This document shows positions 11,594 to 22,094 of a stretch of DNA of 64,000 nt, in pieces; positions within the stretch are counted from its first letter, which is position 1; each line of letters starts with the position of its first letter. The DNA is from Microplitis mediator (Eukaryota > Arthropoda > Insecta > Hymenoptera > Braconidae): positions 13,328,986 through 13,392,985 of the forward strand of contig NC_079972.1 in assembly GCF_029852145.1 (NCBI RefSeq), written 5' to 3'. The translations under genes and the position numbers were made by a program. The notes under the pieces were generated by a model. It searched no databases and was not told where the DNA came from. It saw only the letters and a list, made by a program, of their open reading frames with translations.

Positions 11594-14107
11594 CTATGAA
11601 GATGGTTGGGTTTTATCAACGGAATTGTCGGAAGCATCATTATTCTCACGATTGTCAGAAGAACTGCGAGCATGGGCTAGACTAGTCGAACTCAACATGA
11701 TGGAAATTTGTTCCGGCAGCGGACAGGCAATCAATTGTAGTTGTTCTGTGTCGAAAGTACTCTGAAGGAATTGATATAATTGGGTGTAAACCCCTACCAC
11801 ATTATTGCGGATCGGTCTGAATAAAATGAATTCAGTTTCCCGATTGGCTAAATAAAGTTGCATCGACTGCTGAATACTCGGCAGCCTAAATTTAATAAAA
11901 CGTAATGACTCATTGACAATAGCGGCTATTTTCTGTGGATCATTTTGCTGTTCATTGTTGGTCTGGTTGTTGTCACCAACAGCAGCCATCAATTTTGGGG
12001 ACTTAACTTTATCCAAAAAATTAATTATAGGCTCAACGAGTAGTTGAGTTATGTGCTGTATAAATTGGTGACACGAAAGTTTGAGTTTCACATCAACGTG
12101 CTTCCGTGAATCGATGAGATGTTCCTTCATACGTGGGGCTCCTTCCAGAAAAAATTCCAGCAGAGCGTTATTTGACAGCGTGAAAAGTCTTGAACGTTTC
12201 TCAAGTAATCCATATGCTGCTGTTTTAACTTGAGAGAAGTCTAATGAGTATTCTTTTACTGTAAAATCAACTTGGAATGGCGCTATTTGTTCACGTAAAA
12301 TAAGCAAATGTTTTATTTGGAATAATTGACCATCAAGCTCAGTAGCACGTGCGGTTATTTTATCTTTAGCACTCTCGATACTCTGAACGCAAAGAGTTAT
12401 CGCTTCGCGACTGAGTGACTGAAAGACCGGACGGTCGACGCATCTGTAGAGTCTCGACAGACAGACAAGAGTCCGGCGCACAGTAGGATACCACATCCCG
12501 TGTAAATCAGCTGGTGAATTATTGAGATTAGATTTTTTGTACATCGGCTCAAATGTCGCGTTAATGTGACTGTTGTTGCGTCCCTGCTCCGCGGATGTAG
12601 AGTCGGTGTAGTCATAGTTCATCGTAGCGGCGGCATTGCTGTATTTACGCTGCCTAGTTTCTTCTCTGAGTGTTTCAGCGATGTCTTCCATCATTTTCAA
12701 TTTATCCGGATATGCAAGATCACCGGGCGATGGATTGTAACCAACGACGTCTGACTGGAGGTAAAGATGAGCGCGGAATACCAATCGCTCTTGTGCGTCG
12801 TGAAGAAGCTGCAAGCATACGTTGCCGAATCCTTCAAGACACTCGCTATTATTTTGAACATGCTCTTCAAGCATTTCTATTCTAAGTATGCAGCATATTT
12901 CAGCCAACGTTTCCAGATGATTTATGTGGATTATTGATGGTCGCAAGGTGTCATATAGTGCGTTACACAATCCTTCCAAGTAGTTACCAAGTCCGGTTGA
13001 TTTAACTGAGAAAAATTGATAAAACAATCGGTACTCATCGATGGATGCATGAAGTAAAAGTGCACAGGCTTGTCTAACTAGACTGCAATGATCTCCTTTG
13101 TAAGAATCTTTTATAGAAAGTAATCCCTTACGTACACTCGTGTCCAAGACAAGACCCCGTTTCATCAGATAGTACTGCTGACATTCACCCAATAAATTTT
13201 CGTACTCTCTGTTGTTGATCGACCGCTTCTCGATCAAGTCAATAATAGGTTTTATTTTTGGAAGTATTCGTTGAAAACGACCGTAAAATAATGCTAGAGC
13301 AGTATCTGCACATCCCAGTACTTTATTCATATCACCTTCTTTGATGTTGTTGCTGGTGAATTCACTAGGATTCAAAATACTGTCGGTCGCTTGATCCAAT
13401 AAATCATGGATCCATTGCTGCATCATACTGATAACTTTTGACTGACAGTGGCGATATTTAATTAGGTAAATTTTAGCTTCTTTGAAGCCAATGTTCGTCT
13501 CGATGAAATCAATATTTGTTTCGATTGTGTTTGTGAGTTGCATAAATACGTCACTGCGTACTGACAAATTGGCCATCTCCAATTTATCCATTATGAAATG
13601 AGCTTCTTTGAAATACTTAACATAATTAACAATATTATTGTACGTGCTGTTTAATTTTTCCTGCTCGGATATTAATTGTTCAGTTGCATTGTGCAGAGTC
13701 ATTGTTTTAACAGAAACAATCGCGTATTGTTTTGACAGTGCTGAAAAATCTTCCAACGTTTTTTCAATGTGCATGCACAAATGGTGACACTCGTCAGTGC
13801 GTTTTTTTAATTGCTCGAGATAATTAAAATAACGTGAACACTTTGCCGCGTCGTATCTTGCCTCAAGTACTCCATAATGACCAAGTAATTGTCTGTACGC
13901 TTCTATTTTATTATCCCCATCTTCGATTTTATTATCATTTTTTGAAATTTTTAAACTACTGCCGCTACTATTGCTATTACTCGTTAAATCCAGTTGCAAT
14001 ATTGCTTCTTCTAAATTATTTATTTTGGTTTTTTGCAAATGCGATAGAGGAGCCAATGCATTTTCTGACAAGTCCCACTTGGTTAAATTTATTGCAATAT
14101 TATCCAT
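11594..14107 (-). CDS. COG3: Conserved oligomeric Golgi complex subunit 3
   Basis: A single uninterrupted 837-codon frame, matching the about 828 aa of human COG3. COG3 (Sec34) is in lobe A of the COG tether, which captures intra-Golgi recycling vesicles and keeps glycosyltransferases in place. The conserved N-terminal half is recognisable (CHHLCMHIEKTLEDFSALS, then FMQLTNTIETNIDFIETNIG and YLIKYRHCQSK). It is rich in predicted coiled-coil/helical-bundle heptads, as expected for a CATCHR tether. The C-terminal tail (SSSDNRENNDASDNSVDKTQ) is low-complexity. It lacks coding introns, unlike every complete neighbour; a likely acceptor at about 14151 suggests one intron in the 5' UTR. It is divergent from FNBP4. 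Confidence 0.95.
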   Translation of the reverse strand: MDNIAINLTKWDLSENALAPLSHLQKTKINNLEEAILQLDLTSNSNSSGSSLKISKNDNKIEDGDNKIEAYRQLLGHYGVLEARYDAAKCSRYFNYLEQLKKRTDECHHLCMHIEKTLEDFSALSKQYAIVSVKTMTLHNATEQLISEQEKLNSTYNNIVNYVKYFKEAHFIMDKLEMANLSVRSDVFMQLTNTIETNIDFIETNIGFKEAKIYLIKYRHCQSKVISMMQQWIHDLLDQATDSILNPSEFTSNNIKEGDMNKVLGCADTALALFYGRFQRILPKIKPIIDLIEKRSINNREYENLLGECQQYYLMKRGLVLDTSVRKGLLSIKDSYKGDHCSLVRQACALLLHASIDEYRLFYQFFSVKSTGLGNYLEGLCNALYDTLRPSIIHINHLETLAEICCILRIEMLEEHVQNNSECLEGFGNVCLQLLHDAQERLVFRAHLYLQSDVVGYNPSPGDLAYPDKLKMMEDIAETLREETRQRKYSNAAATMNYDYTDSTSAEQGRNNSHINATFEPMYKKSNLNNSPADLHGMWYPTVRRTLVCLSRLYRCVDRPVFQSLSREAITLCVQSIESAKDKITARATELDGQLFQIKHLLILREQIAPFQVDFTVKEYSLDFSQVKTAAYGLLEKRSRLFTLSNNALLEFFLEGAPRMKEHLIDSRKHVDVKLKLSCHQFIQHITQLLVEPIINFLDKVKSPKLMAAVGDNNQTNNEQQNDPQKIAAIVNESLRFIKFRLPSIQQSMQLYLANRETEFILFRPIRNNVVGVYTQLYQFLQSTFDTEQLQLIACPLPEQISIMLSSTSLAHARSSSDNRENNDASDNSVDKTQPSS

Positions 14108-15366
14108 GTTTATTTACAATATTACTGTCAATGTCTTGTGATAAATGGATCTGAAAAAAAAATTAATTTTTAATTTTAACAGACAACTGGAATTTTTAAA
14201 ATTTTAAATAAACAAATTCATTATCAATAAAAAAAATTTCGAAAACTCAAACGAGGTACAAAAAATATGATGGTAAAGTTAGCGGACATCAATTTTTAAA
14301 ACTTGAAATAATAAATTAGTGTTTATAAAATAAAAACTAAAAAATGCACGTTTAGAAAATTCAAAATTTAATACATGCATTTTTTAAAAATTTATTACTT
14401 TAATTATTTAATTTTTTTATATGTAATTTAAAAATTGTATGTCTGCTACACTTACACTCATCAAAAATTTTTTTAATTTTTTAAATAATTTTAATAATAA
14501 TAAAATAATTTTTTTACAACAATTATGTTCGTAAAAATACGAAACTTCCGTCTGTTCATTTAATTTACATTCGAATTCAAAAATAATTTCACAGTATGAT
14601 TTTTAAAAAATTTTTTTCCTTTAATTATTTCATTTGTTTATCAAAAAATTTATGAACTGTCAGATGTTCAATATTTCAACTATAAAAATTATTTTACAAT
14701 TACCCATATAAAATATTCACCAGTTTGTTATTTGGTTATGTCATTTTATTTATTTATCAATTACTTCCACGTCAAATTGTCATTAAAAATAATTCAGACG
14801 TCCAATTTTTATTTAATTTTTTTTTTTAAACTCAAGGCTGATTTTCAAATTTAAATTTAATGAAACGTCGCTCCGCGAATGAAATTTAATTGCCAAGTAA
14901 AACGTGACGCTGATTGGCGGTCAGCAAAAACTCATCTAACCCCACATATTTCGTGATATATGTAACAATATATAAATATATTTGGCTATGTTTACAGTAA
15001 AATTAATACGGTTTCCTTTTTCTTCTTTATTATTATTTAACATAGAGTATAGTAGTGTAATTTATAATAAATTTTTGTAGGTTAAAGACAAATGTTGATT
15101 TACATTAAAGTTCATCAATGCCTTGACTAAATAAATAAACTTTTCTATTAAATTTACAATCAAAAAGTACATCTGTGAAACGTGCTCGTGGTAAAATAAT
15201 AAACTTAATATTTTCATAGATTTATGACAAGAATAATCACTGGCTTTATATGGTATCATTTGTGTACTGAAAAAAAAAGTTATATATATATATATACAAC
15301 TGATTAATATTATCAGTTTACCAATTTAAATTAAATAACAAGTTACTGTAGTGATTAATTGTTACG
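14108..15366. promoter_or_regulatory. Divergent intergenic region COG3 / FNBP4
   Basis: 1.26 kb between two start codons on opposite strands. An AT-rich stretch at about 14267-14463 has MITE-like ends (ATGATGGTAAAGTTAGCGGACAT ... inverse GTCTGCTACACTTACACTCAT, imperfect). Around 14870-14930 the sequence is richer in GC and contains an inverted CCAAT box (GATTGGCGG), which would fit a core promoter. No gene is seen. Confidence 0.45.
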
Positions 15367-18300
15367 ATGAATAACAAAAAACGCCGAAGAAAATCAGCAT
15401 TTAGCCCAAACTCCAGAGAATCCGACTTTCAATCAAACAGTAGTAATTTTTTTTTCTTTTTACTTTGTATTTATTTATTTTTTTATTTGTTTTGTAATAA
15501 TGCAATTTTTTTTTTATAGCAAAACAAGACAGTGCGAATGCTAATAACGGGTTGTCTAGTAATTCACTCACTAATTTATTAGAACAATACAATTCTGATA
15601 GTGATGATCAAGAAGAAACTCCACGGGAAAATAAGCAGTGTCTTGATGATAAAGTTAATGATTTTTTTAAGGTAATTTAAGTGCCTGTAATTATTTTTTA
15701 AAAATAAGTATATGTACTTTGGGATCTATTATTGATTTAATTGATTGATTTGTTTTTTTATCCTCAGGAAATTCAGTTTATTACTCAGAACACTCAAGAA
15801 TCTCAATCGAGCGACACAACAGGAAAAGAAACGGGACAAATTCCCTCAAACAGACAAAGAATACCAGGCTCATGTAAGTTTAACACAATTTTTGAATAAT
15901 AATTAGGGGATTCTACGTTTTCCGTGTCGCCGCTAAATGACTGCGAATTCTTGTAGAACTCGAGGCAATAAGACTTTCTTAAGGGGGTATTCTGGTGTAG
16001 AGGCATGAATTTCAAAATATACGGTAATTTTTGCCGTAAAAAAAAGGCAATAAATATTCTTACCATCCATATTTTCATAAGTTATTTATTAATATTACAA
16101 GAATACAGAAAAAATTCAAAAAATTAGCAGCTGATCAAGTGGGGGGTCTCGAAAAATTGGCACGTGACCATACCCATGATTCCAACCCTCCTAGCAATCG
16201 GAAACAAAAAAAAAAAGATTATTAATCTAGAGTAATGTCGCAATGTCTGGAACTACGGAAAAGTTGATTTTTTTTATTTCTACACTAGAATATCCCCTCA
16301 AAAAATAAAATTTTTCGATATCTCGCTTAGTTTTTGAGAAAAATGCGATGTTTTAAAAAAAGTGAAATATTTCATAGACATTAATATTTTTAATTTTTTT
16401 GTATTTTTTTTCGGAAAGTGCATTTGAAGACGAAAATTTAGAAAAAAAAATTTGTCTAAATTAGTCCATTTTTGAAGAAGTTATAGCTATTTGAAAAAAA
16501 GTCTTATTTCGTCCAGCTATACAAGAATTCGCGATAATTTGGTGGCGGCACGGAAATCGTAGACTTGCCAATAATTATTAATATTGCTTTTGTTTATTTA
16601 TTTACTTATTTGAATTTAAATTTAAATAATAACAGCATGGCAAGAGTGCTTTGATGAATCTACTGGTTATCCCTATTACTGGCATACTGAAACCAATGAA
16701 GTGACTTGGGAATTGCCAAAAGAACTTGAATCAACTCGTAAAAATAACGACAATATTGTCCCCCAACAACAACAACAACAACCTAATCGTCTACCGAAAT
16801 TACCTAACGATAAACCGCCGTCTAAAGTTAAAAATGACAATTCAGTACGGAATAAAAGTAGGCATAAAAGCGACACTGATAACACGAAACGGACTTCGTC
16901 TAAAAAGAAAAAGTCTAAACAGATGATCGATGACAAAAATGATGATTCCGATGACAGGTACTAATTTTAAAATACAATATTTTGTAACTTTTTATTTTAT
17001 TTATTTATTTTTACAGTTATATTGAAATGATTACGTCGTTTGGTGATGATAACACAGATACTGATAAAAGTGAAGACGAAAAAACAGCTGATGAGTCATG
17101 GGTAAATTATTTATAGTGTTAAATATTTAAACAGTTTTGTTATGTCATAATTGATAAATGTTTTTTTTTTGTTAGACACTAAATAAATCAATACAACGCG
17201 AACGGGAACGAGAACGTGAACGAGAAACGTCAGCAAGTGTAGCCAGCAATGATGCTCGTGATGACGATAACAGCAGAGAGTCAAATCAAGAGAGTAGTGT
17301 TAAAGATTCTGTGAATGATCACAGCAGCGAAGAAACTTTGTTTAGTAAAAAATCAACAGGCAGTACACTATTTCCAGCTGCGTTAAGCAAAAATTGGTTT
17401 GTTGATAATAATTCTAAGGTAGATAGTAATGTTGAGCAAACAGAATTTTCCCAAACTTGTGAATCACAAGATACTACTGAAAAAAGTGAAGCACCAAAGA
17501 TAAATCGGCCTTTAGAAAATTTGGGTTCTTCTATAAAAGGGTTTCAAAGAAAAAGACGTATTGCTTTTGATGTTCTGACAATACCAAAAAATAATGACGA
17601 ACGTCTTGGTTTAGGATTTGCTAAAACGTTGCCGTCTGTCAGTACCGATAATTCGTCAAAAGAAATTAATGCTGAAGATAGAAAACGTAATTTAGGAAAA
17701 TACGCTATTGACTTTATTAAGGGAGAGACGTTAGAAGTCAACAATGAAGTTGTTAAACCGGATAATTATATACCCGGAGATCAAATACAAACAATTGTAG
17801 ATAAATTAAAAATTTTATCTAAAGAGGGATCGACGGTATCAGCGGCTCAAGTTATGAGTATTCAAATTAAAGCATTGATGAGTGCGTGGGAAGCCGGCGA
17901 TTTAAAAGATCGTTACTTTTATAATTGGCTTGCTGACACTAAAAAAGAAGTGAGTCGGTTGGAAGAAGAAGCCGCTCCGTCCGAGTGGGACTATCAGTGG
18001 GATTCAGCTAATAAACGTTACCTGTATCGTAATAAAATAAATGGCGACACTCAATTAAATTATCCAGACATAATTGGTGGCGCTGAAGAAATGGAACTGT
18101 GTACGACGCCTCCGCCTACTAGTTCACCTATCGAGCACACTCAGATAAAATCAATTGATTCAATCAAAGATGAAAAATACGATTTAACACAATCGAAGTC
18201 TCTTAATAATGACGATAGATCAAATGTAAATAGTCACAAAGATCCTGAAAAAATTGAAAAATGTATTTCATCTGCTGGTACTGATGACAAAAAAGAAGAC

Positions 18301-19723
18301 GCGGACCCACAAAATTTGGCGGCACCTTTGCCACCACGGATATCTATTCCCAGTCCACCACCGCCACCGAGAATAGGCGCTCAGGATTTACAAAAGAATC
18401 CAAATAAGGCCAATAAAAATAACAATGAAGGTCAAATTAATACCACAACAATGCATGCCATAAAAAAAGACCATACTGAAAATGTATATACCAAAAATGA
18501 AGTTAAAAATAACAATATTGTATCTGTAGAAAGTATTGTCGCGCCTGTACGTGAAACTTTACTAACATCAGCAGCGCAAATATTATCAGCGCCAGTGAAC
18601 ACATCCCACATTGAGCCTTTGCCACCGGGTGTTGATCAATCAGAGAGTCCATATGCATTAGCAGCAGCAACGTTGAAATCACCGCTAATATTTCCGGGGA
18701 ATCCACATCAGGCAAATGCTCCGATTTATGCGTCAGCTCTGACAGATCCAACAAATATTTCAATAATAGGACACCACCATCCGGCATTGGTACACAACCA
18801 ACTTGTACACTACCCAGTTTATCATCAGCACTTGCACGATCAAGCGATTCTAGCAGCCGCCAATAGATTTACTGGACAAGATGCTGTCCAATTAATGCTC
18901 CATCATACGGGTATTTACGCAAATACCCAGGTGATTACAAAACCTCCTATTAATATGAAAAAAGAATCTTTAGGATCAATTGTTGATTCATTTTACAATG
19001 ATATTGCTTCATTGGAGTCACGTAATAATATTATAAATGACAAACAAATAAAACAAGTTGCAGTTCCGTCAATGAAATATCAAGAATCCTCGTCGTCTGC
19101 GGATAAGTCGGACTCAGTCTCGCCTAATATCTCTACGACAACAATAACAACAGCAACAACACCGGGAACAGGAGCAACACCAACAATAACGATTGCTGCT
19201 GCTACTACTGTTAATACCCAGACAACCAACACTAATTCTAGTGGGGTCACTGCAACAAATACTGTATCTGCTAATGCTCCTGTTGATTTGAAAGACAAGA
19301 AAAAGAAAAAAGTATGTTCATTTATTATTTATTTACTCATTTAAGGTTCCACCATGATATTTCCCCAGACGAAATCTCTCCACGACAAGATCTCTCCAGG
19401 ACAAAATTTCCCCAGGACAAAATCTATTGAACACGATCTCTATAAACGAGATCTTATCATAATCAAAATCACTGAATGTTAAATTTTTGAAGTGATAGTA
19501 TGGCCATTAGGGATTGGACTGATAAAAATAATTTTAGAAATTTTATCCTGGGGAGATTTTGTCCAGAGAGATAAAGTCGTGTTACCCTCATTCAATTGTT
19601 GTCTTTTATTTAAAATTTAATTTATTGTTGCAGGTTAAAATAGTTATAAATAAAAAACATAAGCAAGTATCAAGCATGGTTGCCAAATGGAAAAAGGCCC
19701 AAAATTTTCAAGACATTCATTAA
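15367..19723 (+). CDS. FNBP4: Formin-binding protein 4 (two WW domains)
   Basis: Seven exons, 15367-15439, 15520-15671, 15768-15873, 16636-16957, 17017-17101, 17176-19311 and 19634-19723, give about 987 aa. WW1 is at about residues 111-145 (WQECFDESTGYPYYWHTETN then EVTWELP) and WW2 at about 514-545 (WDYQWDSANKRYLYRNKIN). Between and after them are acidic, Ser-rich, (RE)n and Pro-rich tracts (PPRISIPSPPPPPR). The last exon is a short basic helix (NKKHKQVSSMVAKWKKAQNF), as in FNBP4. FNBP4 binds formins and spliceosomal proline-rich partners through its WW domains and is nuclear in vertebrates. The exon-1 donor is ambiguous: GTAGTA offers two donors 3 nt apart, changing one Ser. Intron 3 carries a 664-bp transposon with an 8-bp target duplication; intron 6 carries a second inverted-repeat element. 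Confidence 0.9.
15906..16569. mobile_element. 664-bp nonautonomous DNA transposon with 8-bp TSD (hAT-like)
   Basis: It is flanked by a perfect 8-bp direct repeat AATAATTA (15898-15905 and 16570-16577). Imperfect terminal inverted repeats of about 50 bp follow: left GGGGATTCTACGTTTTCCGT, right read inward GGCAAGTCTACGATTTCCGT, both continuing to GCGAATTCTTGTA. There is no coding frame of interest; the open frame on the minus strand (15803-16078) runs across the element end and is spurious. An 8-bp duplication suggests the hAT or P superfamily; the ends do not identify which. It sits inside FNBP4 intron 3. Confidence 0.88.
19345..19586. mobile_element. Inverted-repeat element in FNBP4 intron 6
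   Basis: The left half repeats a unit of about 17 bp (CCAGGACAAAATCTCTC-like, four variants between 19360 and 19440). The right half (19550-19586, ATCCTGGGGAGATTTTGTCC and onward to GGTAACAC on the other strand) is its inverse. It is probably a small MITE or fold-back repeat. Confidence 0.65.
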
Positions 19724-20107
19724 CTATTTATAAAGGAAAATTGATTTATTGTAAATTATTAATTGTCGTTGTGTAAACGACTGTTTTCACTGTTTAAGTG
19801 TGAGAAGATTATAATTAATTGCTTAATTATGCATTGTAAAGTTTAAAAATATTTACAACCACCTAAAACTTTATTACTAATTAAACTTGTATAATAAATT
19901 AATAATTTAGGCCAAGTATTTTATAAGAAATTTAAAATTAAATGATATTTAGTCGCTAAATAGAATTTATTATATATGTAAAATAACACCGTATAAAATT
20001 ATAAATAGTTTTAATTTTTAAAATTGCTAATTACTCTTAATATTTTTATTTATTAAATATAATTATAAATAATTTTTAAAAAATATTTAAAAAATTGTTT
20101 TATTTTA

Positions 20108-20870
20108 AAATTCACCAGCAGACTCAGACAAATTTAAAACTTCAAATAAATAGAGTGAATAATTTAACAAATAATATTTATTAAAAATGCATGATCCGGA
20201 AGTTAACAGACGATTATAAAAATATGCACATGTAGAAAATTTAAAAAACTATAGGTGCAATTTTTTGAAATTTTTATTTTTTCATTTTATCATTTTTAAA
20301 AACATTCAAAAGTATTGGACGTCGGTTAATTTCAGTATCATAAAAATGCACTTATTAATTTCAAAATTTTTTAAATGCGCATTTTTTACAAATTTTATTT
20401 TATTAATTATTTACGCTATTTATTAATAATTTTAAATTTGTCTGATCTTTGGTACATTCACACTCATAATTTTTAAAAGAATATTTTTTTAAATGACTGT
20501 AAGTGTAGTAGATATGAGACAAATTTTAAATTACAAAAAAACCAATTAAACAATTAAAAACATGAAAATGAAAAAAATGCGCATACTGATTTTCAAATTC
20601 TATAAAAGTACATTTTTTAAAATTTTTTAAATTAACAATTGTCAGTTACATTCACACTAATTTTTTTAAACGTTACTGAAAAGAGCCAACGTCTAATAAT
20701 TTTCGAATTTTTTTAAAAACGATAAATTTGAAAAAAATAATATTTTTAAAAAATGCACCCATAGTTTGTTCGATTTTCTAAATGTGCATAATTTTAGTTG
20801 TTTTTTTTTTTTTAATTTAATTGTTGAAAAAAAAACTATAAAATTGTTAATTATCTGCTACCTCCGGACC
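20108..20870. repeat. MITE cluster between FNBP4 and PHRF1
   Basis: There are at least four copies of two families. A GAGTGTGAATGTA-end element (about 20108-20467) is interrupted by an ACTGAAGTTAG-end element (20191-20342). A second GAGTGTGAATGTA copy lies at 20493-20660, and a second ACTGAAGTTAG copy at about 20671-20870. Assignment is from shared ends and shared core words (AATATGCACATGTAGAAAA). Confidence 0.65.
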
Positions 20871-20899
20871 ATTTTCTTAACCAATTGTTTAAAAATAAC

Positions 20900-22094
20900 A
20901 AAAATTATCACCAATTGAAGTTACAAAATCGATTAAATTTGTATTATTTTATTTACACATTCGTAATGCGCAACAACGGAAGTGACATCTCGTAGCTCGT
21001 GCTGCTGTCTGTCAGCCGCAAAAATTACTACTTTCTTTATTCCCAATCCTCAATAAAAAAAAAAAAAAAATCCACATAATTAAACACTTGCCCTCATACT
21101 TATCAAGTACCTCAAGTAATCTAATGACATGACAAGAGTGATAATCTGATCCCAAATCAAAGTAATTAATTTTAATTGAAGTATGAAAGCATGTTTATTG
21201 AATAACAATAAAATAGTAAGTAATTTGACTAAAATAAATAGATGCCGCGATAGTTGGTGTTGCCATCTTAAAAAGAATAAATATTGCAACGTCGCAATTT
21301 AGCGTCTGAGTGAGTAGAAGTAACCAAGATGTCTGAAAATTGGGTAGAACAAGTTAGCGTACCCATTGACTGTCATTACAACTTGTAATTTATTTAAATC
21401 CACATTTACTCATCAGTAATTCCTGTACGTGTCTAATTAAATTTATTAATAATAATAATTAACATATATGTTGTTAACAAAAAGTTATAGATCTCTAGTG
21501 GTTGTGTACTTTATTATATTTTATTATTTTTTTAGTCACTCGTTTTTTAATTTCAAGTTAAATAATTAAAAATATAACAAACGATTATTCAAATCCATTT
21601 ATCTGAGCATTTTTTACCGCGGATTTTAATTACAGTTTCTATTTTATCCAGTTGTTTATTTATTATCAGGTTGCTTTGAGTTCATATACGTGATACTTGT
21701 TTGAGTATCAAAGCCTAGACCACCATCTCTGAAATAAATTATATAAATTTTAAAAAATATTATTTTTTAAAATCTACACAACAATGCCGCTCATTAGTTG
21801 TTTTAATATAAATCATTTATTATTTTTTAATTGTTTATATAAATATTGTTGAGATAATATATATGTTTTATATTTCAGTTTATATCAATAGCCAACAGAG
21901 CCAAGCAACAATTTATTCATCTTCACCGGATTTTAATAATATTTATTTATGATACTTAAATGTAGTAAGTAATCGTTAAACTTTTTTTTAAATTTTTAAA
22001 TAAATTTAAAAAATTTAATTTATATTCAATTTATTTATAGTACGAGAAAATAATTATGAGTAATTAGTAGAAGCTAATTTTAAAAAATAAAAAA
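20900..22094 (+). promoter_or_regulatory. Probable promoter and 5' leader of PHRF1
   Basis: Sequence around 20960-21025 is less AT-rich than the flanks. A short open frame at about 21329-21389 (MSENWVEQVSVP..., 19 codons) could be an upstream ORF in a leader exon. An acceptor-like site, TATATTTCAG, at about 21879-21888 precedes a likely untranslated exon. Assignment is by position; no transcript data. Confidence 0.35.

Noticed and set aside
15803..16078. 91-codon minus-strand frame
   Set aside because: It crosses from FNBP4 exon 3 antisense into the transposon end, and has no recognisable protein features.
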